Assembly (NCBI GenBank): GCA_902779165.1
Contig: CACZAN010000042.1
Location: 1 to 32,823, forward strand
Source: an uncultured Bacteroidales bacterium
GTDB lineage: Bacteria > Bacteroidota > Bacteroidia > Bacteroidales > Bacteroidaceae
Direction: 5' to 3'
DNA: 32,823 nt
Numbering within the stretch: position 1 is the first letter of the stretch; each line of letters begins with the position of its first letter. This document shows, piece after piece, positions 1 to 8,215 of this stretch. Position numbers and translations under genes: made by a program. The notes beneath the pieces were generated by a model. That model was given only the letters and a program-made list of their open reading frames with translations, was not told where the DNA came from and did not search any database.

Positions 1-893
<893 letters not shown>

Positions 894-901
894 TCATGGT
901 G

Positions 902-909
902 CAAAATTA
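902..909 (-). promoter_or_regulatory. -7 promoter element of the aldo/keto reductase
   Basis: On the minus strand this reads TAATTTTG, an exact match to the Bacteroidota -7 consensus TAnnTTTG. It would start transcription about 23 nt before the ATG at 872. No convincing -33 TTTG lies at the usual 19-21 nt, which fits a promoter that needs an activator bound at the box just upstream (924-969). Confidence 0.6.
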
Positions 910-923
910 CGCAGAAAACTCGA

Positions 924-969
924 AACTATTTTGATAATAATTTCGGGTTTTCGTTCACTTTTTACCGAA
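924..969 (-). promoter_or_regulatory. Conserved 46-bp regulatory box, copy A
   Basis: This stretch matches 6536-6581 at 41 of 46 positions without gaps. Both copies sit at the same distance from their -7 element and from their start codon (offset 5612 throughout). On the minus strand it holds two A-rich half-sites (AAAAAGTGA and AAAATAGTT) about 32 bp apart, three helical turns, in direct orientation, which is how AraC-family activators often bind. The nearby AraC-type gene (6664-7435) is the obvious candidate regulator, but this is inferred from position. Confidence 0.6.
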
Positions 970-989
970 TCGTATCTTTTAATAATCTA

Positions 990-1178
990 CTTGAACTCTG
1001 TTCGAGCTCGCTCACGTTCTTTCTCCGCTTCGCTATGAAAGCGACCAGAGGTCGAGCGCGGAAATGTAAACGAGCTTCCATTTCTCTCACTTAATCGCGA
1101 CCTTGAACTTCGTTCGAGCTCGCTCACGTTCGGCCATCTGCAAGCAAGCTTGCATGGCTCTCACTTAATCGCGACCTT
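990..1178 (-). repeat. Two tandem copies of a dispersed intergenic repeat
   Basis: The 21-base string ctctcacttaatcgcgacctt occurs exactly at 1084-1104 and 1158-1178. A 30-base block starting cttgaact occurs at 990-1019 and 1102-1131 with two differences. Together they make two tandem units, 1102-1178 and 990-1104, the latter enlarged by about 38 bases. Read on the minus strand, the first unit starts inside the last codons of the DUF362 gene (KVAIK then stop). The second unit carries the same codons again after its stop. Related copies lie at 6584-6642 and, inside a gene, at 6343-6388. Confidence 0.7.
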
Positions 1179-2312
1179 CTTCCCATTGATGATATATAGC
1201 CCCTCCGACAGCGCATCGAGACTCTTCATATTGGTACCAACAGGCGTGCCGTCAATTCGAAATATATTGTAGCTCTGAGGCATGGCTTGCGAGGGTATAA
1301 GCTGGATGCCTGTGAGGTCAGCCAAGTCGATGAGCATGTAAGAACGACTGCCGAGACCTATGCGCTCGGCGTGATCGATGATGTGAGTGCCGTGCTGGCG
1401 GGCGATGCGGTCGAGCAGTGGCTGGTGGTTATCGCCAGCCGACGAGGGCATGTTCACGAAGTCGAGACAGGCTTGGTCGAGGGCTACGGGGTCGGTGGAG
1501 GCCAGTATACCCACATCCTTCATCTGTGGCGAAGCAGGTCGGCCGTTGCAGTCGCAATCCACGCTAATGTTGTTCATCACATCAATGTAGATGATGTTCT
1601 TGCCTTCCTGATGGAAATACTGATGGATGGCGTTGGCAACCTCAGCCATCGACTCAAGGAAGCCGTCCTGGTCATCGGCATACGAGAACCAACGCTCCGA
1701 TACCGTATTACGCCCAGCTGAGTGGATGAGCGCCTTGCCGCGACGGGCAGACATGCCGATGCTTTGGTTCTTCAGGACACCTCCGAATCCACCCATCTGA
1801 TGACCCTTGAAGTGAGCGAGGTTAATCATAAAGTCGTAGTTGGCCATGTGGGCACCCACTACGGCATTGGGGAAATGGGGTGTCACGCCGTTCATGTTGT
1901 CTGCTGACATCGGTAATTCCAGTTCGCCTGCCGCTGAGTCGGCACCATCGGAGTCCATCAGGTCGAGTTCGTACTTGAAACCACCAGCCACGGTATAGCC
2001 GCGTTGCTGTATAGCCCGACGGTGGCTGGCCGTCGTACTGCGACTGCCGCTGTAGGTGGTGTTACATTCCACGAGCGTTCCGTCCACTCCGTTGACGAAA
2101 GCCTGAATCAGCGAAGGCTTCAGTTGGTTCGAGTTCTGCGACTCGCCTGTACTGATTTTCACTGCCACGCGTCCCGTTGCCGGCACGCCCAGCACTTCAT
2201 AGATTTTCTGCAGCGATTCTGCGGAAATATCCTTCGTGAAATACACATTGGCCTGTGCCATCATCGTGACGGTCACGGCAAGCATTGCGATGCTTAATAG
2301 GATTCTTTTCAT
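1161..2312 (-). CDS. DUF362 domain secreted protein with sorting-type tail
   Basis: A 383-residue protein with a signal peptide (residues 1-21, MKRILLSIAML onward, cleavage after AQA). The mature part reads as DUF362: VYFTKDISAESLQKIYEVLG, RVAVKISTGE, VECNTTYSG, AHMANYDFMINLAHFKGHQM, GGFGGVLKNQSIGM and ILASTDPVALDQACLDFV. DUF362 proteins often accompany or contain 4Fe-4S ferredoxin domains; here there is none, but the gene just upstream encodes one. The last 35 residues (NIFRIDGTPVG to INGKKVAIK) look like the short C-terminal tail of Prevotella secreted proteins. It is the last gene of the apparent operon and starts 16 nt after its neighbour. Its biochemical role is not known. Its 3' end overlaps the intergenic repeat. 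Confidence 0.88.
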   Translation of the reverse strand: MKRILLSIAMLAVTVTMMAQANVYFTKDISAESLQKIYEVLGVPATGRVAVKISTGESQNSNQLKPSLIQAFVNGVDGTLVECNTTYSGSRSTTASHRRAIQQRGYTVAGGFKYELDLMDSDGADSAAGELELPMSADNMNGVTPHFPNAVVGAHMANYDFMINLAHFKGHQMGGFGGVLKNQSIGMSARRGKALIHSAGRNTVSERWFSYADDQDGFLESMAEVANAIHQYFHQEGKNIIYIDVMNNISVDCDCNGRPASPQMKDVGILASTDPVALDQACLDFVNMPSSAGDNHQPLLDRIARQHGTHIIDHAERIGLGSRSYMLIDLADLTGIQLIPSQAMPQSYNIFRIDGTPVGTNMKSLDALSEGLYIINGKKVAIK

Positions 2313-2327
2313 ACGTTTGATTGCTTA

Positions 2328-3233
2328 TTAATGTTGGTTGTTCGCTCTGACTATCTCGCCTAAAGAAATGTCAGGGTGACGGTAGCGGGCCTGTGGGTTG
2401 CGTTCGCCACGGGCCAACGTGAGGGCTTTTTGCGGACAGTTGTGGACGCATGCCAAACAGTAGTCGCAGTCGCCACTGAATTGGGCCACATCATCTGCCA
2501 TCTTGAAATTGCCGTGCGGACAGACCTTGGCACAGGTATTGCAACCTATACAGGCCTCGGTGTTCAACTTCAGCAGTTGCTCAGCGGTCATCGGGAAGTG
2601 ACTCTTCTGCAGATTTGACAGGAAGCCTTGCATCTGCTCGTTCATCTGGTCAAACTTTGCAATGAACTGGCGATGTGCCGCCACGTCGGCTTCGATGGCC
2701 GCCAGGTTCTCGGCAGTATGCTTCTCTGCCTTTATCTGTTCGTTCATGTCGAACACAGGCAGATAGTTATCCACCATCAGCAGCGTCTGGATGTACTGGT
2801 TCACGACACCTTGCTTTTGGCAATAGTCTTCCCACCATTCGGCTACGTTGGCTGCGAAGTTTCCAAACGTGATGACAGAGAAAATATAGGGAGCCTTCAG
2901 CTTTGCCTTCCTCACAAATGCACGCACCAACATCGGGGCCGTTGCAGCATAATCGGGGAACACGAAACCAATTTCGTCGGCTTCGTACTCCAGCCTTCTA
3001 TCTTTGAGCGCCTGTGGAATGCTGACTAACTCAGTGCCTAATGCCTTTGCCACAAACAGGCTATTGCCCGTTGCTGTGAAGTAGAACACCAACCTCCGCT
3101 TCCCCGTCTGTTTTCCACTCGCGTCCCTTGACGACGCCAGACTGCTCAGCGGCGATGCCATCATAGCCGCTGAAAGCACTGAACATCCCATGATCTTCAG
3201 TGCTTCTCTACGTGTCACACTTTTCTCTTCCAT
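2328..3233 (-). CDS. EFR1-type flavodoxin / 2x[4Fe-4S] ferredoxin protein, exported
   Basis: A 301-residue electron-transfer protein of the EFR1 type. It has an N-terminal flavodoxin-like FMN-binding region (LVFYFTATGNSLFVAKALG) and a C-terminal pair of 4Fe-4S motifs, CIGCNTCAKVCP and CDYCLACVHNCP. The N-terminus has a twin-arginine-like leader (SVTRREALKIMG followed by a hydrophobic, small-residue stretch), so it is probably exported folded with its cofactors. I chose the ATG at 3233 (MEEKSVTRREALK). An in-frame ATG at 3278 would add 15 residues and run into the upstream gene's 3' end, and it would bury the leader. It lies between a flavodoxin lipoprotein and a DUF362 protein, which suggests an envelope redox relay. 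Electron donor and acceptor are unknown. Confidence 0.88.
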   Translation of the reverse strand: MEEKSVTRREALKIMGCSVLSAAMMASPLSSLASSRDASGKQTGKRRLVFYFTATGNSLFVAKALGTELVSIPQALKDRRLEYEADEIGFVFPDYAATAPMLVRAFVRKAKLKAPYIFSVITFGNFAANVAEWWEDYCQKQGVVNQYIQTLLMVDNYLPVFDMNEQIKAEKHTAENLAAIEADVAAHRQFIAKFDQMNEQMQGFLSNLQKSHFPMTAEQLLKLNTEACIGCNTCAKVCPHGNFKMADDVAQFSGDCDYCLACVHNCPQKALTLARGERNPQARYRHPDISLGEIVRANNQH

Positions 3234-3250
3234 ATTGTAGCTTGTCAAAA

Positions 3251-3910
3251 TTATTTGTATCCCAATCCATTTAGCCACTCGTTGATGGCATTGGACTGAC
3301 TGCCGGCACTTGCACCACGGGTTTGGAATCCTGTGGCATTGACGCTGGCTTGTGGTTCCTGCTGACGGATGACGCTGATGGCATCGGCCAGTCCGCTGCC
3401 CTCATGGGTGGTGAACACCATTACATTCTTGCCGCTCAGGTCATAGGCATCGAGGAAACTGTAGATGGGCATTGGCACGGTGTACCACCATACCGGGGTG
3501 CCGATGATGATGTTCTGATAGTCGGCCAGGTTTGTCAGCATCGAAGTCAGTACGGGATGTGTGCCTGCTTCCTTCTCATTGCGGGCAAAATCGGCCAGTT
3601 CGTTGTAAGTCACAGGATAGTAGCCGTCGGCCACGGTGATGCGGTGCATGTCGGCTCCTGTGCGGTCTGCAATCTGCTGTGCCACCCATTGGGTAGCCCC
3701 CAACTCACGATCTTTGTAATTGAAGACCTGCGTTGCTCCCGTCGAAGCATCTACGCCATCGGGAACGGTCTTAGAGAAATAGACCACTAACGTCTTCCCG
3801 TTCGGATTGTCGATAGGCTCGATTGGAGCGTTTGTGTTGTTGTCGTCGTCACTCGAACAAGCGGTCAGCAAGGCCGTCATCATTACTGCTGTAAATAGAA
3901 TCTTCTGCAT
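3251..3910 (-). CDS. Flavodoxin-like lipoprotein
   Basis: A 219-residue flavodoxin-family protein. The start at 3910 (MQKILFTAVMMTALLTAC) gives a lipoprotein signal with the lipobox LTAC and Cys at residue 18; an in-frame start at 3979 would bury it. The FMN phosphate loop region is TLVVYFSKT, and the core has the typical GTPVWWYTVPMPIYSFLDAYD and VFTTHEGSGLADA segments. This is the Flavodoxin_4 pattern common in Bacteroidota redox clusters. It ends in NEWLNGLGYK, the same ending seen in the damaged paralogue at 5869-6484. It would sit on a membrane surface and pass electrons by FMN. Partners are likely the neighbouring iron-sulphur and DUF362 proteins (inference). Confidence 0.88.
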   Translation of the reverse strand: MQKILFTAVMMTALLTACSSDDDNNTNAPIEPIDNPNGKTLVVYFSKTVPDGVDASTGATQVFNYKDRELGATQWVAQQIADRTGADMHRITVADGYYPVTYNELADFARNEKEAGTHPVLTSMLTNLADYQNIIIGTPVWWYTVPMPIYSFLDAYDLSGKNVMVFTTHEGSGLADAISVIRQQEPQASVNATGFQTRGASAGSQSNAINEWLNGLGYK

Positions 3911-3929
3911 ATAATAAATAATGTATTGG

Positions 3930-5038
3930 TTATTTGATAATCTTTTTACCGTCGATAATTTGTATGCCTCGTCCTCCACTGGCCAGCATCCCGCCCAGTG
4001 TATATGCTCTTCCTGTGGCTGCGCTTTTACGATTTACACTGCGAATGGCACTCGCCTCATTGGCGGGAAAGAAGAACTGAAGAGCATGGTAGCAGAACTC
4101 CCATACGGCGTTAAAGTCGTGGCGACCGCCCTCCTTCATGTGATAGGAAAAGGTGTTGACGTTGAACGTGTCGGTGAGTTTGGCCATAGCCAGAGCCTGG
4201 TTGTGGGTCTGGTCAATGCGCACATCCTCGGTGCCCACGGCATACCACACATAGAAGTCGTTCTTGTAGGGTGAGGTATTGACAAGGGATAGTATGCTCC
4301 GCCATACATGCCCTGGCTCCAGTTGTCACCGCTCATGGGCAGATACATACGGCTGTAGGGGAAAGCCTGCTCAAAGACATACCACGTGGTGATGCTACCC
4401 AGCGAGAAACCGCCGATGGCACGATGGGCACGCGAGGCAAGGATGCCTTCGGGTGTCGTCTCTGTCAGATAGGTGGAGTAGCGCGTCTCCACAGCAGGGA
4501 TGAGATCGTTCACGTATTCCTGCGAGAATACGGCGGCTTCGCGTGTCGATTCACCCCAGTCCTTAGAACGATTGTCCTTATCCCATGTAGGCGATATGGC
4601 GATGAACGGACGGCAGAGTCCTCGCTGAATCAGGTTGTCGAAGATGTTTACCAACCCCGTGCGGCTATTACCGCTGCGCCCCAGGAAATACTCCTCGGCC
4701 ACTCCTGTCCAGCCGTGCAGCAGGTAGATAACGTCGTACTGCTTCGACGGGTCATAGCCGTATGGCACATACACGTAGGCAGGTTTCCTCGTTGCGGGAC
4801 GGCTGCTTTGGGTGTAGTCCTTTGAATCATACTCAACCAACTCAATCGTTCCCTGCTGCGTTGCCGCCTGAAAGAAATCCGACGGCACGGGTGTGGTGTA
4901 CTGTATCTGGAAATCTGTCGGCACGTTGTCATTTGCCGAAAGGTCTGTTGCCTCTTTTGAAGCTCCGTCCGACGAGCAGGCTGCACAACCAAACATCGAA
5001 GTCATCAGCATCATCATTGTAGTCATTGATTTTCTCAT
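3930..5038 (-). pseudogene. Esterase D/feruloyl-esterase-like lipoprotein, broken by a frameshift
   Basis: An alpha/beta-hydrolase of the esterase D (Fes/XynZ-like) family. From 5038 the frame encodes a lipoprotein-type leader (Cys at about 21 in GCAACSS), then YVYVPYGYDPSKQYDVIYLL, HGWTG (oxyanion region) and the nucleophile elbow GGFSLGS at about residue 211. Near 4285-4295 the reading changes frame: the first frame ends at 4136 in nonsense, while another frame continues the protein with YKNDFYVWYAVGTEDV and GGRHDFNAVWEF, stopping at 3930. The catalytic Asp and His lie in that second part, so neither fragment is complete. The end LGGMLASGGRG to IDGKKIIK is a sorting-type tail, odd together with a lipobox. 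It starts 4 nt after the bicupin gene. It may be a real pseudogene or a one-base sequence error. Confidence 0.82.
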
Positions 5039-5042
5039 ATTC

Positions 5043-5864
5043 CTATTCCTTTGGAAGTCGCTCGTATTCCTCTTTACTCAGCATCTCGTCAGACCACACT
5101 ACGGCAGGACGGTCGGGATTGGTGCCTGCAGCCAGGTGGGCGAAGCGCGAATTGGGTGAGGCACCGTGCCAATGCTTCACACCCGGCGGACACATCACAA
5201 CATCGCCTGGATGCAACACCTCTACAGGCTGACCTTCAATCTGGTGGTATCCGATGCCGTCGGTTGCTATCAGTATCTGGCCTCCGGGATGGGTGTGCCA
5301 AGCATTAATGACACCAGGCTCGAACACGACGTAGTGAAGTCCTGGAGCACCTGCCACATTTGGAGCATCCACTGTATTTGCCAGACGAATCGGCCCGTTG
5401 TCCGAAATGGAATTGTCGCTGTCACCAGATGTTTCTGCAGGTTTCCAAGCCGAATCATAAATCACTACCTGAGAGAACCAGTTGTCCTTTGTGGCCCCGT
5501 GCCAATGGCGTACCCCTGCGGGAATCTCTAGCACATCACCGCGACGCAGAATCTGTGCGGGTTTGCCCTCCTCCTGATAGAGTCCCACACCGTCGGTCAC
5601 CAACACAACCATACCACCGTGACGATGCCAACTGCTGTGTGCCGCAGGGCCGAACGTCACGACATTGGTTTGTGGGAAATTGAACACAGAATCTACGCTA
5701 ATCAGTGGCTTCAAATAAGCCTCGCCTGTAAACGCGGGATTGTCTATCCGCTGGCCAATGGGAAAGGATATCTGTTCCTTCGTAATACCCATTGTGGTCT
5801 GTTTATGATCGGCGCACGATGCCAGCAGAAGGCCGCTCATGATGATTGCAAACAATTTCTTCAT
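5043..5864 (-). CDS. Bicupin lipoprotein
   Basis: A 273-residue protein with a lipoprotein signal ([17 protein letters not shown], Cys at 17) and two cupin domains. The first (about residues 65-140) has SSWHRHGG, then the second cupin motif [15 protein letters not shown]. The second (about 180-255) repeats this as [13 protein letters not shown] and [15 protein letters not shown]. Both domains keep the His pair and the later His expected to hold a metal ion. Cupins of this sort are often found with flavodoxins, aldo/keto reductases and carboxymuconolactone decarboxylases in Bacteroidota and may handle small aromatic or reactive carbonyl compounds; that is inferred, not shown. The gene lies 4 nt from the esterase and 4 nt from the flavodoxin reading-frame end at 5869, so it is translated from the same operon. 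Confidence 0.9.
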   Translation of the reverse strand: MKKLFAIIMSGLLLASCADHKQTTMGITKEQISFPIGQRIDNPAFTGEAYLKPLISVDSVFNFPQTNVVTFGPAAHSSWHRHGGMVVLVTDGVGLYQEEGKPAQILRRGDVLEIPAGVRHWHGATKDNWFSQVVIYDSAWKPAETSGDSDNSISDNGPIRLANTVDAPNVAGAPGLHYVVFEPGVINAWHTHPGGQILIATDGIGYHQIEGQPVEVLHPGDVVMCPPGVKHWHGASPNSRFAHLAAGTNPDRPAVVWSDEMLSKEEYERLPKE

Positions 5865-5868
5865 ACGC

Positions 5869-6484
5869 TTAGAACCCTATTTCGGTGAGCCACTTGTCAA
5901 TCTTGCCATGCTTCTTGTCCATATCCTTGCCGCCCTGTTCCTTGGTCACCACACAGATACCATTGCGATGGTCGCTCATCGTACTGTTCCAGAAATGTAT
6001 AGACGGGCATCGGAGCCGTGTACCACCATACAGGGACGCAGACGAACACCACATCATACTGCGCCATGTTCTCCACCTTGCCTTTAATGGCAGGACGCTC
6101 GCCGGCCTCCTTCTCCGCCTTGGCATCCTCGGTGCAGGCGTTATACTCCTTGGGATATGCCTTTTCGCGGATGATTTCAAACTCTTCGGCTCCTACCTTT
6201 TGAGCAATGTAGTGAGCTGCCTCCTTCGTATTGCCACTCCATGAGAAGTAAGCAACCAGTGTTTTCTTTCCTTTCAAATTTGTCATCTCTTTCTTTGTTG
6301 TTTCGTTAGTTGACTCACCAGCCTCTTGGTTGGCTTCGCCTTCGTCCGTCACGACTCGGCCATTCAAGCGAGCTTGATGGCTCTCGCTGCTCCTTCCGTT
6401 GGCCTTGTTTGTTTTTGCCGTACAGGCACTCAGTCCCATTACGGTCAGCAGCATCATGGCTGCCAGAGTTAAAATCTTCTTCAT
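5869..6484 (-). pseudogene. Flavodoxin-like lipoprotein, C-terminal part out of frame
   Basis: First gene of the minus-strand operon. It starts MKKILTLAAMMLLTVMGLSAC, a lipoprotein signal with Cys at 21, followed by a linker and a flavodoxin core (TLVAYFSWSGNTKEAAHYIA, VFVCVPVWWYTAPMPVYTFL). After EQYD (about 5975) this frame gives an unconvincing tail and stops at 5897. Another frame carries the family ending KIDKWLTEIGF to a stop at 5869, exactly 4 nt before the bicupin start as in the next gene pair. The part between is also shorter than in the paralogue at 3251-3910, so a deletion as well as a frameshift is likely. Residues of about 31-53 in the linker are encoded by a copy of the dispersed repeat (6343-6388). 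The FMN site is probably incomplete. Confidence 0.75.
6343..6388 (-). repeat. Copy of the dispersed repeat inside a coding sequence
   Basis: The plus-strand string cggccattcaagcgagcttg at 6357-6376 and the following atggctctcgct correspond to 1131-1165 with few changes and small gaps. It is in frame and encodes part of the disordered linker (around SESHQARLNGRVV) between the lipobox and the flavodoxin core. Confidence 0.5.
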
Positions 6485-6513
6485 ATTGTGATACGCTTTA
6501 TTATTCGACGGTG

Positions 6514-6521
6514 CAAAGGTA
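6514..6521 (-). promoter_or_regulatory. -7 promoter element of the flavodoxin-DUF362 operon
   Basis: Minus-strand TACCTTTG, an exact TAnnTTTG match, predicting transcription from about 6507, 23 nt before the ATG at 6484. Leader length is the same as for the aldo/keto reductase promoter. No good -33 element is seen at the usual distance. Confidence 0.65.
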
Positions 6522-6535
6522 CGACAAATCCCCGC

Positions 6536-6581
6536 AACTATTTTGACAATAATTACGGGGATTCTTTCACTTTTTACCGAA
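6536..6581 (-). promoter_or_regulatory. Conserved 46-bp regulatory box, copy B
   Basis: Gap-free match to 924-969 (41 of 46), lying directly upstream of the -7 element. The invariant cores on the plus strand are aactattttga and ttcactttttaccgaa. Probable operator for the AraC-type regulator encoded just upstream (inference). Confidence 0.6.
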
Positions 6582-6583
6582 AA

Positions 6584-6642
6584 TCGCGATTAAGCGAGTG
6601 CAGATGAACTTGCTCATTCTGCCAAGCGTGAGCGATTTCGAC
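6584..6642 (+). repeat. Dispersed repeat, inverted copy
   Basis: Plus-strand tcgcgattaagcgagtg followed by a small palindromic core and gcgtgagcgatttcga corresponds to the minus-strand sequence of the tandem repeats at 990-1178. It lies between regulatory box B and the end of the AraC-type gene, so both copies of the box have a copy of this repeat on their upstream side. Confidence 0.55.
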
Positions 6643-6663
6643 CGTAGGTCAAAAGCATGTTTA

Positions 6664-7435
6664 TTACTCCCTAAAGTCAGTAGGCGAAGCACCGAGATAC
6701 TTCTGCACATAGCGGCTGAAGTAGCTGGGTGAGGAGAAGCCATATAGGTCAGTCAATTCGGTGAATGAGCGTTTCTTGTCTCGTAACTGGCGACTAATAT
6801 CAAGCACCGTGTATCGGTTAATCCAGTAGTTGGCAGGAAAACCGCTTACCTTCTTGCACACTTCCGACAAATATTTCGTGGTGACGCAAAGCTTGTCAGC
6901 ATAGTAGCCTATGTCGCGGTTCTTGCGGAAATCTCCATGTTCCAGCAATGCCAAGAAACGCTCCATCAAATCAGCATATTGCGAAGTTATCTTCTCATTC
7001 CCATATAGTGATGCATGGAAGTCGAAGAAATCGATAATCATGCACTGGATTGCATTGATCATGGCATCACGGTGGAAGTTGTGAGTTGTCAAAGCCAAAC
7101 GCCGTTTGATATAGTCAAAGTCGAGTGCGCACACTTTCTGCTGTTCAGGGTTAAGGTGTAAAATAGGGTCATTGAACAAAGCCATCGACCCTTTCATGCC
7201 ATAGTTACTATGTGGTGTGGAAACCTCAATAAACTCCGGTAAGGCATTCACCAACCTTCAGCCTATAAACATTGTTATTATATTTGAATTCACAGAAACC
7301 CTTATGGCAATAAGCATGACAAAGATAACCAGCAACTTCACCTTTGCCGATGCCGGTTAATGTATTTGATACTATGATGTCTCTACGTTCGTTCACGCCA
7401 CAAAGGTACAGCTTTTTTGTGAGAATCCGTACCAA
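6664..7435 (-). pseudogene. AraC-family transcriptional regulator, split by a frameshift
   Basis: An N-terminal sensor half lies in one frame (from KLYLCGVNERRDIIVSN to YNNNVYRLKVGECL, stop at 7226). The rest lies in the next frame, from about 7254 to the stop at 6664. The second part ends in a clear AraC double helix-turn-helix: DKLCVTTKYLSEVCKKVSGF, then LTDLYGFSSPSYFSRYVQKY and GASPTDFR. Loss of one base near 7245-7250 would join the two parts. The longer start at 7435 overlaps the promoter element at 7401-7408. A GTG at 7396 (VNERRD) fits better and would give an almost leaderless message. It is transcribed toward the redox operon and is its likely regulator. Whether the break is real or a sequence error cannot be told here. 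Confidence 0.75.
7401..7408 (-). promoter_or_regulatory. -7 promoter element of the AraC-type gene
   Basis: Minus-strand TACCTTTG matches TAnnTTTG exactly. Transcription would begin near 7394, at or just beside the candidate GTG start at 7396. Confidence 0.45.
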
Positions 7436-7516
7436 TTCATAAGAGAAAGGCTAAAATACTATCAATCTTAAATGTTTTTAAGCTAAACAGCGTCTTCTGA
7501 GAGTCATCGACTGCAT

Positions 7517-7841
7517 CTAGTGAAATCCCTTCCCTTTTTGATGCTCATGCATCCATTTACCACCCTTGTCTATGTTTTCGATCACAAACTGCACAATTGC
7601 TCCCGTAGGAATGTCCTTCGGCAATCTCTTTATGAGTAATGCGACAAGCTGGCCTTTATTGGTGAATCCTGTCTTTTCCTCTTCTGCAACAACTTTTCCT
7701 TTGTAAAATGCTGTTCCTCGAAGTAGATTGTTTTTGGATATTCGATCTGTTTCTAACTTCTTTTCTTCCCGACGCAACTCTTCCTTTCCAGGATTACTTA
7801 CGAGGTTTTTGAACTACGGGTTTCATTGATACTGTTTTCAT
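7517..7841 (-). pseudogene. Small basic protein of unknown function, frame broken in an A-run
   Basis: I do not recognise this gene. A frame beginning at the ATG at 7841 (MKTVSMKPVVQK) stops after 14 codons. The next frame continues NLVSNPGKEELRREEKKLET and RGTAFYKGKVVAEEEKTGFT to a stop at 7517. Taking one base out of the five-base A-run at 7806-7810 (minus strand) joins them into a 107-residue, lysine- and glutamate-rich protein without signal peptide or membrane segment. The alternative is an 86-residue product from a TTG at 7777. The central part (GQLVALLIKRLPKDIPTGAI, VQFVIENIDKGGKW) looks like an ordered small domain. It is not obviously part of the redox operon. Confidence 0.5.
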
Positions 7842-7865
7842 AATTATAATTTTTATAAGAAATAA

Positions 7866-7904
7866 CTCTTATATACTCTTATAATGTAAAACATTGCTCT
7901 TATA
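7866..7904. repeat. Three direct repeats ctcttata upstream of the small gene
   Basis: The octamer ctcttata occurs at 7866-7873, 7876-7883 and 7897-7904, with spacings of 10 and 21 bases, one and two helical turns. It lies 25-63 bases upstream of the ATG at 7841 in very AT-rich DNA. This could be a binding site array or chance in AT-rich sequence. Confidence 0.35.
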
Positions 7905-7976
7905 AAAGCTATCCCGTTTGCTATTATTTGCGATTGGCACACGGAATAGCGGCTATTTTTTATAGGCTTATTATAG

Positions 7977-8022
7977 AAAAAACGAGAGGTTAAAGTATGG
8001 ATGTGGCACTTTAACCTCTCGT
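7977..8022 (-). terminator. Strong intrinsic terminator
   Basis: A perfect 15-bp inverted repeat (7982-7996 with 8008-8022; arm acgagaggttaaagt) has an 11-base loop. On the minus strand it is followed by a run of six T (7977-7982 read in reverse). It would end a transcript coming from the right, 32 bases after the stop codon at 8054. Confidence 0.85.
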
Positions 8023-8053
8023 AATTAATTATTTGATTTTCAATAAATAAACA

Positions 8054-8086
8054 TTACTCCTCAACAGCAGCCTGTGCGGCGGCTAA
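8054..8086 (-). pseudogene. Remnant of the last codons of a pyruvate phosphate dikinase gene
   Basis: The minus strand reads LAAAQAAVEE then stop. The intact ppdK in this window ends LAAAQAAVEG, with several different synonymous codons, so this is a diverged relative and not a recent copy. Upstream of it the similarity stops (codons for DYQHS instead of VPIAR). The strong terminator at 7977-8022 follows at a normal distance. Region 8087-8215 beyond it is AT-rich with no gene that I can see. The match is only about ten residues, so chance cannot be fully excluded. Confidence 0.4.
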
Positions 8087-8215
8087 CGAATGCTGATAAT
8101 CAGCTACTTATAGGTTTCGTGTAAAGTACTGGCACCATAAATCATACACATTCTGCACGTTTTTACACGCTATAAACGTGATTTTACAGCAGAATTATCT
8201 ATTTCTATGTCATTT

